From positions 1-64,000 of the forward strand of contig DAOUIF010000070.1 of assembly GCA_034423575.1 (NCBI GenBank): a DNA stretch of 64,000 nucleotides, written 5' to 3'. This document shows positions 34,025 to 43,142 of this stretch, one piece after another. This stretch comes from Bin87 sp034423575. GTDB taxonomy: Bacteria; Chloroflexota; Dehalococcoidia; Lucifugimonadales; UBA3495. The notes beneath the pieces are model-generated. The model was not told the DNA's origin. It did not search any database and worked only from the letters and a program-made list of their open reading frames with translations. A program made the translations under genes and the position numbers. The first letter of the stretch is position 1; the number at the start of each line of letters is the position of its first letter.

Positions 34025-34087
34025 CCCACGGATCCCGACCGACCTTGTCCCGAATCACTCACCGTTCGTTGTCCAACAGGAGCACAA

Positions 34088-35125
34088 ATGTTGTTTGTTA
34101 CAAAATATTGCATATCCTTATTTGCCATTTTGGCAGCCGTAGCCGCCATCGCCTGCGCTGGTCAGCAGCCGGCCGCGGCGCCGGCTTCGGCTCCAATCCA
34201 ATCAGGGTCCAGTCCACTCAATGTGGTAGCCACCGTGTCACCCATCACCAGCATTGTGGAGAACATTGGCGGGACCCGCATCAATCTGCAGGGCGTCGTG
34301 CCGGAGGGCATGAACTCCCACACCTTCGAGCCCGCACCCGCAGTAGCAGTCACCCTCTCTGGTGCCGACCTGATTTTCCTGAACGGCCTGTTCCTGGAGG
34401 AACCCACCCTGGAAATGGCGAAGGCCAACCTCAAGCCTGGCGCATCCATCGTCAGCCTTGGCGAGCAGACCATCACCCGCGGCCAGTGGCAGTTCGACTT
34501 CTCCTTCCCCGAAGCGAACGGGCATCCCAATCCCCACCTGTGGCCTGACCCCATCCTGACCCTGCGCTACGCCGAGATCGTCCGGGACAACCTGGCAGCC
34601 AGGGACCCGGGCAACGCTGATTACTACCGGGCCAACTATGATGGTTTCGCCGGGCGCATCGCGACGCTGGACGAAGCCATAAAGACCATGATCCCCACCA
34701 TCCCGGCGGCGAACCGCAAACTGCTCACCTACCACGACTCATGGGCGTACTTCGCCGACCGTTACGGCCTGACCGTAATAGGAGCCGTCCAACCGTCCGA
34801 CTTCTCCGAACCGTCGGCTCGGGACGTCGCCGACCTCATCACCCAGATCAGGGAGGAAGGCATCCCCGCCGTGTTCGGCTCGGAGGTGTTCCCCAGCGAC
34901 GTTATGCAGACCATCGCCGCCGAGTCCGGGGCCAAATATATCGACGAACTCTCCGATGACGACCTTCCCGGCGTACCCGGTGACCCCGACCACAGCTACC
35001 TCGGCCTGGAGGTGGCCAATCTGCGTATCATGATACCGGCTCTGGGGGGCGATGCATCCGCGTTGGACGACGTGGACATATCCCCGGTCTTTGACGGCGC
35101 GTCCAATGCCGTCTATCCTCAGTAA
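34088..35125 (+). CDS. znuA: Zinc ABC transporter, substrate-binding lipoprotein
   Basis: A 345-aa metal-binding protein of cluster A-I. A signal peptide ends in the lipobox AIAC|AG, so the protein is tethered outside the membrane. Ligands are three His, near residues 78 (MNSHTFEP), 150 (NPHLWPDP) and 216 (TYHDSWAYF), followed by an acidic residue in FGSEVFPSD. The third ligand is His, as in zinc binders, whereas manganese binders have Glu there. CAGGAG precedes the ATG. It has no His-rich loop. Confidence 0.9.
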   Translation: MLFVTKYCISLFAILAAVAAIACAGQQPAAAPASAPIQSGSSPLNVVATVSPITSIVENIGGTRINLQGVVPEGMNSHTFEPAPAVAVTLSGADLIFLNGLFLEEPTLEMAKANLKPGASIVSLGEQTITRGQWQFDFSFPEANGHPNPHLWPDPILTLRYAEIVRDNLAARDPGNADYYRANYDGFAGRIATLDEAIKTMIPTIPAANRKLLTYHDSWAYFADRYGLTVIGAVQPSDFSEPSARDVADLITQIREEGIPAVFGSEVFPSDVMQTIAAESGAKYIDELSDDDLPGVPGDPDHSYLGLEVANLRIMIPALGGDASALDDVDISPVFDGASNAVYPQ

Positions 35126-35163
35126 TCCCGTAACCACGAGACATCCGGATCAGGTTCCCTGCC

Positions 35164-36108
35164 ATGCTGCACCCGCCAGAATTGGAGCACCTCCACCGGC
35201 CCGACCCCGAAGCTCGACCCGTGGTGGAACTCGCCGGAGTGACCGCCGGATACAACGGCTCCCGCGTCCTGCAGGACGTGAGCCTCCGCGTGCTGCCCGG
35301 AGACTTCGTCGGCCTGCTCGGACCCAGTGGGTCAGGAAAAACCACGCTACTGCGCGCAATCCTGGGCGCAGTCAAGGCGCAAACCGGTGAGGTTCGCGTT
35401 AATGACAAACCGGTTCACAAGCAGCGGCGCCGGGCGGGCTACGTGCCGCAGGTGGACACCATTGACTGGAACTTCCCGGTTACCGTCGAGGAAACGGTGA
35501 TGATGGGCCGAACCATGTCAAACTCGTTGTTTCCCTGGTTCCGTCGGCAGGAGAGGGAATTGGCGTATGACGTGATGGAGCGTCTCCGCATCGCCGGCCT
35601 GGCCAAGCGGCATATCCGGCAGCTGTCCGGTGGTCAGCAGCAGCGTGTTTTCCTGGCCCGCGCTTTGGTGAGCAACCCCGAGTTGCTCCTGCTCGATGAG
35701 CCGACTTCCGGCGTGGACGTAAAAACCCGGGACGACGTGATGCACCTGCTGCATGATCTCAACCATGCCGGCGTCACGATCATCATCTCGACCCACCAGA
35801 TAAACACTGTGGCCGTCCACCTGCCGCGGATAGTTTGCCTCAACGGTACCATCGTCGCCGATGGGCCACCCCAAGAGGTGATAACCCCTCACATCCTCCG
35901 CGAGGTGTATGGCGCCGAGATGCCGGTGATCCAGTACCACGGCATGACCATGGTGGCCGAGGCTGCGCACTTCTGGATCGAGCGCAATGGCGGCGAGCAC
36001 CTGGCCACCGTGAGCGACGATAGCCACACGGAACCGGTCCTGGCGCACACGCATCCGTCGGACGGCAACGTTCCGGCGCATCACCACCACGAGAACGCCG
36101 ATGACTAA
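35164..36108 (+). CDS. znuC: Zinc ABC transporter, ATP-binding protein with His-rich tail
   Basis: A 314-aa ABC ATPase. Walker A is GPSGSGKTT, the Q-loop lies in YVPQVDTIDWNFP (a typical metal-ABC motif), the signature is LSGGQQQR and Walker B is LLLLDEPTSGVD. The tail after the ATPase (about residue 280 on) is rich in His (HTHPSDGNVPAHHHH), possibly a zinc sensor or buffer on the inner face. It follows znuA by 38 bp. Confidence 0.92.
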   Translation: MLHPPELEHLHRPDPEARPVVELAGVTAGYNGSRVLQDVSLRVLPGDFVGLLGPSGSGKTTLLRAILGAVKAQTGEVRVNDKPVHKQRRRAGYVPQVDTIDWNFPVTVEETVMMGRTMSNSLFPWFRRQERELAYDVMERLRIAGLAKRHIRQLSGGQQQRVFLARALVSNPELLLLDEPTSGVDVKTRDDVMHLLHDLNHAGVTIIISTHQINTVAVHLPRIVCLNGTIVADGPPQEVITPHILREVYGAEMPVIQYHGMTMVAEAAHFWIERNGGEHLATVSDDSHTEPVLAHTHPSDGNVPAHHHHENADD

Positions 36109-36142
36109 CGCCCGGCAATGTTGCGGGCGGTTCCAGACTATT

Positions 36143-36198
36143 CCGGTGAGGGCAGGAGACCGTTGGTCAGCGTGAAGGTACGCTGACCTGCCTACCGG
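36143..36198 (+). other. Nested hairpin structure between znuC and znuB
   Basis: A perfect 9-bp stem GGTCAGCGT (36165-36173) / ACGCTGACC (36180-36188) with a 6-nt loop sits inside outer matches CCGGT/ACCGG (36143-36147 with 36194-36198). No T-run follows. It may stabilise the znuAC part of the message or reduce read-through into znuB. Confidence 0.5.
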
Positions 36199-36213
36199 GG
36201 CTCACACAGAACG

Positions 36214-37092
36214 ATGCTATTGGAACCCTTTGAATTCAGCTTTTTCGTGCGGGCGATCATCGCCGCATGCCTGATTGGCGGCCTGTGCGGACTCATGGGC
36301 GTCTATATAGTGTTGCGTGGGATGTCGTACATCGGCCACGGGCTGTCGCACGCCATATTCGGCGGCGCGGTCGTCAGCTGGATTATGTCGATCAACTTTT
36401 TCGTTGGCGCTACGGTGTGGGGCTTCCTGTCGGCAGTCTTGGTGGCGTGGACTACCCGCCGCAACCCGATTGGGTCTGACGCCGCCATCGGCATTGTCAC
36501 CACCGCGAGCTTTGCCCTGGGCATCGCTATCATCAGTCGTTTCGGCAGTTTCACCAGGGACTTCGAGGCGTCGTTGTGGGGCAGTGTGCTGGCCGTGGAC
36601 CGCGAAGACCTGGTCGCCATCGCTGTGGTGACTGCCATCGTAACGCTGGTGTTCTTCGTGGGCTACAAGCTCTTCCTGTTCGCGACATTCGATTCTGACG
36701 TCGCGCAGTTCTACGGCGTGCCGACGGGCTGGGTGGACACCCTGTTCGCGCTGCTGCTGGCCGGAACGATCGTCGTTTCGATGCAAGTGCTGGGCGTCAC
36801 CATGATCGCCGCGGCGGTGGTGATCCCGCCGATAGTTGCCCGGCTGTTGACCAACAGTTTTCTCAAGATGACGCTGCTGTCCACCGGCATCGGTATAATG
36901 TGCTCCGTGCTGGGCATCTACATCAGTTATTTCGTCGACGTGTCGTCAGGCGCCAGCGTGGTGCTGCTATCGGCGGCATTGTTCGTGGCGGTTCTCGCCT
37001 GGTCCAAGATCCGCGATCGCATCAGCCGGTCACCGGCCGTTTCGGGTGGGCTCTCGCAGTTGCCGCGAAGCGCCGGTGGTTCCCTGGAATAA
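36214..37092 (+). CDS. znuB: Zinc ABC transporter, permease
   Basis: A 292-aa ABC-3 family permease with about eight hydrophobic segments. Family motifs: VLRGMSYIGHGLSHAIFGG, ASLWGSVLAV, and VTMIAAAVVIPPIVARLLT, which contacts the ATPase. With ZnuA and ZnuC it completes the importer. No strong ribosome binding site precedes the ATG. The His-rich MFS gene follows 31 bp later. Confidence 0.92.
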   Translation: MLLEPFEFSFFVRAIIAACLIGGLCGLMGVYIVLRGMSYIGHGLSHAIFGGAVVSWIMSINFFVGATVWGFLSAVLVAWTTRRNPIGSDAAIGIVTTASFALGIAIISRFGSFTRDFEASLWGSVLAVDREDLVAIAVVTAIVTLVFFVGYKLFLFATFDSDVAQFYGVPTGWVDTLFALLLAGTIVVSMQVLGVTMIAAAVVIPPIVARLLTNSFLKMTLLSTGIGIMCSVLGIYISYFVDVSSGASVVLLSAALFVAVLAWSKIRDRISRSPAVSGGLSQLPRSAGGSLE

Positions 37093-37123
37093 CCTCCCAA
37101 CTCGTTGGCCACAGGAGGTCACT

Positions 37124-38608
37124 ATGGCGCATGCACATCATCATCACGCGGTGCCTTCGGTAGTGGAGGGCCGAACCGGTTTTCGGAGGGGGGCGGCGTT
37201 CATCATCGGCGGCCTGACCAGCGGCCACGGCGTGTTCCACTGGATCGCCCAGAGCTTCATCGTCGTGCTTCCCGAGGTTCGCGACCTGCTCCTCGGCGGC
37301 AGCATCATCGCGGCCACGAGTATCCAGACCACCCGGGAGATTGCGTCCGGAGTGGTCGCGCTGCCCGGCGGCGTGCTGACGGACGCGCTGAGGCGGTATT
37401 GGGGCTGGGTGATGGCGGTCTGCATGGCCCTGTTCGGGGTTGGATGGCTGTTGATGGCGGCTGCCGGCTGGCAGGTGCCGGGCAGCGCGTGGCTGGTCAC
37501 CAGTCAGACCGCAGACGCAGCCACCGGTGGCGGCGCTCTGAATCCCGTAGGGTACGCGCTGCTGATAATAGGCATGGCCATTGTCGCCATCGCCGCTTCG
37601 GTGTGGCACCTGCCCGCGATGGCCGCGTTGTCCTCGCACTTCGCCCACCGACGAGCGTCGGTGCTGTCTTTCCACGGTGTGGGTGGCAACGTGGGCGACG
37701 TACTGGGGCCGGCGCTGACCGGTTTGCTTCTGGTCACGATGACCTGGCAGTCGATTATCACCATCTACGCGGCGGTACCGATCTTCCTGGCGTTCCTAGT
37801 TTTCTGGGCATTCCGCGACATCGGCCATCGCGCTCAGGTGGCCGCAGAGTCAGCCCCCACATTCACCATGCGGTCGCAGATCGAAGAGACCAAACTGCTG
37901 GTCAGGAACCCCCGTATTTGGGGCATCACCACCGTGGCCGGCCTGCGCGGGATGGCATACATCGGTTTTGTCACCGTGTTGCCCCTCTACCTGGCCGACC
38001 ACCTGGGGTTGACCGTAGACCCGGAGGGCGGAGTTTTTGAGGGCGTTTTCATCCGCGGTTCGCTGATCGCGCTGCTAGTGCTGGTGGGCATCTTTGCCAG
38101 CCCGGTGATGGGTTACATATCCGACCGCCTGGGCCGCAAGATGGTGCTGATCCCGGGCATGATTTTCCTGGCGGTGGTCACCCTAATCATGGTGCCCTTC
38201 AGCACCAACCTGGCGGTCATGACCGTGCTGCTGGCGGCGCTGGGGATGTTCCTCTACAGCGATCAGCCGATTCTCACCGCGGCCGCCATGGACATCGTGC
38301 GCGAGGGGACGGCGGCCACGACGCTGGGACTGCTGTCGACCTCCCGCTTCATCCTGAGCGCGGCTTCACCGTTGATCGCCGGCTGGCTGTACGGGATCGA
38401 CTACACCTACCTGTTCTACTACACGGCGGCCCTTTACCTCGCTGCCGCGGTGATCCTGGCCGTGGTGCGGTTGCCGCAATTGGCGCCGGTGGAAGACCAT
38501 CATGACGATCACGGCCACGGCGGTCACGATGGTCATGGGGATCATGGCGACCATGGACACCATGACGATCACGGCCACGATGATGGCCACGGACACCGGC
38601 AACACTGA
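37124..38608 (+). CDS. MFS transporter with His/Asp-rich termini, zinc-linked
   Basis: A 494-aa major facilitator with about 12 membrane segments. The MFS loop motif is seen in YISDRLGRKMVL and a counterpart lies in the first half. The N-terminus begins AHAHHHH, and the last ~36 residues are almost only His, Asp and Gly (HGHGGHDGHGDHGDHGHH and similar), encoded by direct repeats (CATGACGATCACGGCCACG at 38501 and 38561). The ATG has AGGAGG upstream. It is the last gene of the zur-znu unit, so it probably moves zinc or a zinc ligand; the direction is unknown. Confidence 0.85.
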   Translation: MAHAHHHHAVPSVVEGRTGFRRGAAFIIGGLTSGHGVFHWIAQSFIVVLPEVRDLLLGGSIIAATSIQTTREIASGVVALPGGVLTDALRRYWGWVMAVCMALFGVGWLLMAAAGWQVPGSAWLVTSQTADAATGGGALNPVGYALLIIGMAIVAIAASVWHLPAMAALSSHFAHRRASVLSFHGVGGNVGDVLGPALTGLLLVTMTWQSIITIYAAVPIFLAFLVFWAFRDIGHRAQVAAESAPTFTMRSQIEETKLLVRNPRIWGITTVAGLRGMAYIGFVTVLPLYLADHLGLTVDPEGGVFEGVFIRGSLIALLVLVGIFASPVMGYISDRLGRKMVLIPGMIFLAVVTLIMVPFSTNLAVMTVLLAALGMFLYSDQPILTAAAMDIVREGTAATTLGLLSTSRFILSAASPLIAGWLYGIDYTYLFYYTAALYLAAAVILAVVRLPQLAPVEDHHDDHGHGGHDGHGDHGDHGHHDDHGHDDGHGHRQH

Positions 38609-38629
38609 TCGAGAGGGACATCTACAAAG

Positions 38630-38662
38630 ATTGGGGGGCAACCCAGCGGGTCGCCCCCCAAT
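38630..38662. terminator. Strong bidirectional terminator after the zinc unit
   Basis: ATTGGGGGGC / GCCCCCCAAT is a perfect 10-bp stem; an inner ACCC-AGC-GGGT extends it after one mismatch. It lies between the convergent MFS and cupin genes. Confidence 0.85.
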
Positions 38663-38690
38663 TATTAGCCGTCGTGGCCGCAGACCTGGA

Positions 38691-39050
38691 TTAGTCTTCG
38701 TTCTGCTGCGTTTGGCTTCCTTTCACGGTGATGGTGATGTGGGACATGGCAGTCTCGCGGGATCCGTGCCAGTGGTCTTCACCAGCGGGGATGATGGCCA
38801 CGTCGCCCTCGGTTACTGTTACTTCCTCGTCCCGAGTGGCCACGATGCCCGTGCCTTCGGTGACAATGAGGATCTGGTCGCCGCTGTGGGTGTGGAACTT
38901 GTTGCGCACGCCAGCACCGAAGTGAACTATACCGAAGTTGAAGTTGTTGCTGTCGTCCGGGTCCAGGATGGCCTGCCGACCTACGGGGCCGGTAAACAGA
39001 GGGGCGGTTCCCTCGGTCCTCTCTACTGCCGACATCTTTACGATTTTCAT
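38691..39050 (-). CDS. Small cupin-domain protein
   Basis: A 119-aa single-domain cupin. Metal ligands lie in motif 1 (KFHTHSGDQILIVTEG) and motif 2 (AIIPAGEDHWHGS). Such proteins bind or isomerise small molecules; nothing shows the substrate. GGAGG stands before the ATG, and it has its own promoter. Confidence 0.88.
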   Translation of the reverse strand: MKIVKMSAVERTEGTAPLFTGPVGRQAILDPDDSNNFNFGIVHFGAGVRNKFHTHSGDQILIVTEGTGIVATRDEEVTVTEGDVAIIPAGEDHWHGSRETAMSHITITVKGSQTQQNED

Positions 39051-39098
39051 GGGTCTCGTGTACCTCCAAAGCGTGTGGGGAAATCGAATGTCCCGAAA

Positions 39099-39127
39099 AT
39101 AATACCGTGCGCTGCTTATGTCGTCTA
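39099..39127 (-). promoter_or_regulatory. Promoter of the cupin gene
   Basis: On the minus strand TAGACG (39122-39127) and TATTAT (39099-39104) are 17 bp apart, about 50 bp before the cupin ATG. Confidence 0.5.
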
Positions 39128-39177
39128 GCGGGCCAGGAGGCCGCGGGTCGGCCAGTGTTCATCACCTGCGCTTCTCG

Positions 39178-39206
39178 TTGACTCCGCCTACGGCGGGCCG
39201 TACACT
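39178..39206 (+). promoter_or_regulatory. Promoter of the small gene at 39265
   Basis: TTGACT (39178-39183) and TACACT (39201-39206) with a 17-bp spacer, start near 39213. Confidence 0.6.
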
Positions 39207-39264
39207 GCGATGCCAGTTGACCCCTCGATTAGAGTGAGCCGGATTTCCCCGAGGAGGTGCCAGA

Positions 39265-39504
39265 ATGAGTTTTGACCTGTATGAAAAGGGCATGAAAGTA
39301 GAAGCTATCGCCGATTTTGAAGTCCGCGAGGTGATGGCCTCCCCAGTGGGTTCCTCCGTGCGCAGCATAACCACGGGAGACGTGGGAGAAGTGCGGGAAA
39401 AGCGGACGATCGGTCCCGCGACTTGGCTGATCGTCTACTTCGACAGTGTGAAGCGCCAGATTAACGTCGACCAGACCAACATCGACAACATCAAGCCTGC
39501 CTGA
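39265..39504 (+). CDS. Small conserved protein, SH3/KOW-like
   Basis: A 79-aa protein with a strong ribosome binding site (GAGGAGGTG). The core GDVGEVREKRTIG, TWLIVYFDS and INVDQTNI reads like a small beta-barrel of the SH3/KOW kind. I do not recognise a named family. It begins a plus-strand group with the HAD enzyme 18 bp later. Confidence 0.7.
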   Translation: MSFDLYEKGMKVEAIADFEVREVMASPVGSSVRSITTGDVGEVREKRTIGPATWLIVYFDSVKRQINVDQTNIDNIKPA

Positions 39505-39522
39505 CCCTGCGAGGACCCCCGC

Positions 39523-40260
39523 ATGACCGACAACCCCCTCGCCCAGGTCGACACGCTCGTCTTCGATATCTTCGGAACCGTGCTTGACCTGGGCGGCAGT
39601 TTGTCCGGGCCTGCCGGACGCTTTCTCGTGGAACACGGTTCTTCGGTCACGCCGGAAAAGTTCTGGGACGACTGGCGCGGGCGGCAGCGCATCGAGCAGT
39701 ACCAGGACAATCTTTACATGCTGGGTCACAGTGGGTACCTGGAAACCTGCCGGCGGTCCTTCGTCTATTGTTTACGCCTCCACGGTGTGGCCTTTGAGCC
39801 CGCAGACGTGGACTGCTTCATGGGGGTCTACGAAGACCTGAGCCCATTCGACGACGCTGTGCACGGTCTGCAAAAGCTGGTCGAGAGCAGGCGATTTGGG
39901 CTCGTGGTGCTGTCCAACGGCGAGCAGTCGTACCTGGAGCGTATGGCCGCGAATAACGTGGGGATCCCCTTCGATGACGTCATTTCCGTAGAGAAAGCCG
40001 GCGTCTTCAAGCCCCACCCGGCAGTGTACCGGACCGCCGCACGCATCCTGGACAAGGCGCCGGGCGAGATTATGATGGTATCCTCCCATTCGTTTGACGT
40101 CACTGGTGCCCGGGCGTCGGGATTTCGTGCCGGTTACGTGAACCGTTACCACCTGCCGAACGAAGTGTCGGCCTATCTTCCCGATTTTGAGGTAGCGGAT
40201 TTCCACGGGTTGGTGGATCGGTTGCTCTCGGCTACAAGGTCCGGAGTTGGCGGGCAGTAG
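39523..40260 (+). CDS. HAD-superfamily haloacid dehalogenase-type hydrolase
   Basis: A 245-aa HAD enzyme of the (S)-2-haloacid dehalogenase type II group. The nucleophile D15 is in VFDIFGTVLD, the Ser/Asn motif in VVLSNGEQSY, the Lys in VFKPHPAVY, and the last motif reads VSSHSFDVTGARASG, where dehalogenases have S-x-x-x-D. The acceptor could be a haloacid or a phosphate ester. GAGGA precedes the start. The MFS gene follows 3 bp later. Confidence 0.88.
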   Translation: MTDNPLAQVDTLVFDIFGTVLDLGGSLSGPAGRFLVEHGSSVTPEKFWDDWRGRQRIEQYQDNLYMLGHSGYLETCRRSFVYCLRLHGVAFEPADVDCFMGVYEDLSPFDDAVHGLQKLVESRRFGLVVLSNGEQSYLERMAANNVGIPFDDVISVEKAGVFKPHPAVYRTAARILDKAPGEIMMVSSHSFDVTGARASGFRAGYVNRYHLPNEVSAYLPDFEVADFHGLVDRLLSATRSGVGGQ

Positions 40261-40263
40261 CCC

Positions 40264-41499
40264 ATGGCCTCCGTTGCCGTCGCCGGACGGCTGCGCGCGT
40301 TTTCCGCTCTCCGCCACCGGGACTTCCGGTGGTTCTTTCTGAATATCGGGGTGCAGTCCTTCGGCCAGGGCATCCAGTTCCTCGGCATCGGCTTCCTGAT
40401 CATTGACCTCGGCGGTGAGAAGACTGCGCTGGGTCTGGCGGTCAGCCTCTTCGGCGTTTCCAACCTGGTCTTCACCTTCGTGGGTGGCGTGCTCGCCGAC
40501 CGGGTTGACAGGAAACTGTTCCTGATCTGCTGTGTCCTGGGCAACGCCATCGTGACGCTGACCCTAGCCTTTTTGGCGTTGACCGGCCTGGCCCAGATCT
40601 GGCACGTGTACGCCGTTGTGTTCATCCTGGGCGGCCTGATGGCCGTGCAGATGCCCGCCCGTTTCGCGCTCGCGGCGGACTTGGTTCCCCGCGGAGATAT
40701 GATGAACGCGGTGGCCTTGCACACCTCAGTGGGCCAGATCGGCAATATGTTGGGCCCCCTGGTCGGTGGTTGGGCGATCCAGTACATCGACACCTGGGCC
40801 GGGATCATGATCAACGGGGTTAGTTATCTGGTGGGCATCGGGTTCCTGATGATGGTGGCTCGCCCCGCCTCCATGACCCGGCGGAATTCCTCGCCCATCA
40901 GCGACTTTGTGGGTGGATTGTCCCACGCAATTCGGACCCCCATGGCAGCGGTGCTGATCTTCCTGTCAGCGACCTTTGGCTTTTTCGGAATGGCTTACAT
41001 GCAAGTAGTACCTGCTTTCACCACCGAATTCCTGCGCCTGAACGCCTTCCAAACAGGGGTATTTATGGTGTGCCGGGGCGCCGGAGCGTTCATGGGATCC
41101 ATGGTGGTTGCCAGCTGGGGCGACAGCAAGAACAAGGGACTCTTGATGTACTTGCAGCTCGTGATCTGCTGCATCGGGCTGATAGCCATGGCCTGGTCGC
41201 AGTGGTTCTGGGCCGCGTGTATGCTGGTTGCCCTGGTGGGTTCCACCAGCATCGGAGGTTTCTGGCCGGTGTCCAGTTCGATGATGCAACTGACGACGGC
41301 TCCGGATATGCGCGGCCGGATGATGGCGATGATGCAACTCGCCCCCGTATTCCACTTCCTGGGAGCGTGGCCTTTGACCTGGCTGGCGCAGCTGTACGGT
41401 TGGTCTGCCGCGATCACCAGCGGGGCCGTCGTGCTGCTGGTCATTTCGCTCGCCGGCTGGATGTATCGGCCCATGGTGCGGCGAATGAACGAGATCTGA
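40264..41499 (+). CDS. MFS transporter, EntS/MFS_3-like exporter
   Basis: A 411-aa transporter with 10-12 membrane segments. The opening RLRAFSALRHRDFRWFFLN and GGVLADRVDRKLFLI are typical of the EntS-like MFS_3 family, which exports small molecules. Coupled to the HAD gene. Substrate unknown. Confidence 0.88.
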   Translation: MASVAVAGRLRAFSALRHRDFRWFFLNIGVQSFGQGIQFLGIGFLIIDLGGEKTALGLAVSLFGVSNLVFTFVGGVLADRVDRKLFLICCVLGNAIVTLTLAFLALTGLAQIWHVYAVVFILGGLMAVQMPARFALAADLVPRGDMMNAVALHTSVGQIGNMLGPLVGGWAIQYIDTWAGIMINGVSYLVGIGFLMMVARPASMTRRNSSPISDFVGGLSHAIRTPMAAVLIFLSATFGFFGMAYMQVVPAFTTEFLRLNAFQTGVFMVCRGAGAFMGSMVVASWGDSKNKGLLMYLQLVICCIGLIAMAWSQWFWAACMLVALVGSTSIGGFWPVSSSMMQLTTAPDMRGRMMAMMQLAPVFHFLGAWPLTWLAQLYGWSAAITSGAVVLLVISLAGWMYRPMVRRMNEI

Positions 41500-41552
41500 A
41501 CAGCCTCGGATTTGAGCCTGAAGATGCGTAAATCCGGGGCCGTTCCGTCCAC

Positions 41553-41581
41553 TTGCCGCATCCCCACAACTATCGTATATT
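41553..41581 (+). promoter_or_regulatory. Promoter of the VOC gene
   Basis: TTGCCG (41553-41558) and TATATT (41576-41581) are 17 bp apart; start near 41588, 38 bp before the ATG. Confidence 0.5.
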
Positions 41582-41625
41582 GCGCGGCAACAGGCGCCCT
41601 AATTTCGTCACTCAAGGAGGGAATA

Positions 41626-42075
41626 ATGGTAAAGCCCAAGCAAGTTGGTCACCTGGTCATCAACGTTTCGGACGTGGAAGCGTCCACCAAGTTCTACACC
41701 GAAATCCTCGGGTTCGAGATCGCTGTCCAGCGTCCCACCGCGACCTTCCTGACCTGCGGCGAAATCCATCACGACCTGGCCTTGTTCCAGGCATCTGAGG
41801 ACTCGCCGTCGGTGGGCAAGGGCCACATCGGCCTCAACCACTTCGCCGTGCAGGTGGAAGATTTCGACTCCCTGCGCGACCTGTACCACACGCTGCTGGA
41901 GCACGACGTCAAGGTCGACCGCACCACCGACCACGGAATGACCGGAAGCGTGTATTTCGAGGACCCGGACGGCAATGGCATCGAGTTCTACTACGACAAG
42001 TTTGACACCGCCGAGGAGGGGCTGGCCGAGATGCGCCGCGAGGGCCGCGAGAATACGGTCCTGGTCATCGACTAG
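41626..42075 (+). CDS. VOC family protein, catechol 2,3-dioxygenase-like
   Basis: A 149-aa vicinal-oxygen-chelate protein with two beta-alpha-beta units. Likely metal ligands are H9 (QVGHLVINV), the His in GLNHFAVQV and the Glu in GIEFYYDK, in the order of extradiol dioxygenases; DPDGNGIEFY is diagnostic. AAGGAGG lies before the ATG. Confidence 0.9.
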   Translation: MVKPKQVGHLVINVSDVEASTKFYTEILGFEIAVQRPTATFLTCGEIHHDLALFQASEDSPSVGKGHIGLNHFAVQVEDFDSLRDLYHTLLEHDVKVDRTTDHGMTGSVYFEDPDGNGIEFYYDKFDTAEEGLAEMRREGRENTVLVID

Positions 42076-42100
42076 AATCGCAAGAATGGCGAAACTTCGA

Positions 42101-42127
42101 GGGGCGGGTCTGTCACCCGCCCCTTTT
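42101..42127 (+). terminator. Rho-independent terminator after the VOC gene
   Basis: GGGGCGGGT-CTGTC-ACCCGCCCC followed at once by TTTT. Confidence 0.85.
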
Positions 42128-42154
42128 GGTTTGACTGAGTACCCGCGCCGGGGA

Positions 42155-43120
42155 TCAACGTTCGGGCGTGTCGTCGTCGGAACCAGGCAGGTCGAACTGC
42201 CCCAGGATATCAGCAAGCGTGCCTTCGATGCTCGGATCCAGCTCCACCGGTTCTTCGAAAGGCTGGAACTGGTAGTCGTTGCGCACCCGGTCGATGTACC
42301 GCCGCGCCTCGTCGTTGCGCTGGGCAACCCGATCCAAGGATTCCAGCAGACGCGTCGCCTCCTCTTCGTACCGGGGGCGCAGGTCCGACAAATCGATGTC
42401 CAGCGAGTACAAGGCGCGCAGCCGACGCATGATGTCATAGAAGGCCCGGTGGTCGGTAGTGATCCCCAATTGACCGCCGCCGCTTCCGCTGAACGGGAAC
42501 ATGGGCGCCATGGCGCCGACCCGCACCATCTCGACGTCCGGATGCTGATAGTGGGCAATGCTGACTAAAGCCATGCCCACGGTGGGCCCCTGCCGTTGCT
42601 GGGATCCGTAGCTGGAGAACAGCATTCCGTGCTGGCGCAACTCGTCGGCCATGGATGCCCTGCTGTACACGCACGACACCCGGCGTTCCAATTCCGGCGG
42701 CGCGGGGCCGTTATAGCCTTCCACGGCGGCTATCTTGGGGTTCCCCAACGCCGCCGCGGCTTCGAAAAACGCATCCCCATACAGATCGATCCGGTACCAG
42801 GGTTCGACCCCCAGGAAGATGACCACGCCGTCTCCGGCGTCCCAGAACCCGTTGTCCCATTGCATCGGACGACTGGGGAGACCGTCGTCGAAAGCGGCCC
42901 GGGGCCGGTACAGGTCGTGGGTTCCCGCGATCTGGAAGGGGAAGCACATCCGTGAAATCTCTTCGGTCATCCGGCCGATGCGCCGGGCCGACAGCTTGTC
43001 GATCAACCAGCGGGGCATACCGCTGGAGATGTTGCCGCCATCGGACCACTGCCGTCGCCAGCCGGCGACAAGCACCCGTGCTTGCCGGGTTTCGTCCAGC
43101 GATATGAGCGACTCGGCCAT
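42155..43120 (-). CDS. PAC2 family protein
   Basis: A 321-aa protein of the PAC2 (proteasome assembly chaperone 2-like) family, which also occurs in bacteria without a proteasome. Signs are LVAGWRRQWSDGGNIS near the start, LGVEPWYRIDLY, GYNGPAPPE and PMFPFSGSGGGQLGI; the C-terminus is helical and acidic. The function in bacteria is unknown. AGGAGGG precedes the ATG. It is the third gene of the GMC/glutaredoxin operon. Confidence 0.78.
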   Translation of the reverse strand: MAESLISLDETRQARVLVAGWRRQWSDGGNISSGMPRWLIDKLSARRIGRMTEEISRMCFPFQIAGTHDLYRPRAAFDDGLPSRPMQWDNGFWDAGDGVVIFLGVEPWYRIDLYGDAFFEAAAALGNPKIAAVEGYNGPAPPELERRVSCVYSRASMADELRQHGMLFSSYGSQQRQGPTVGMALVSIAHYQHPDVEMVRVGAMAPMFPFSGSGGGQLGITTDHRAFYDIMRRLRALYSLDIDLSDLRPRYEEEATRLLESLDRVAQRNDEARRYIDRVRNDYQFQPFEEPVELDPSIEGTLADILGQFDLPGSDDDTPER

Positions 43121-43142
43121 GATGCCCTCCTCCCATTGGCCC

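Noticed and set aside
38501..38579. Direct repeats as a mobile or regulatory element
   Set aside because: They encode the His/Asp-rich tail of the MFS carrier and are explained by the protein sequence.
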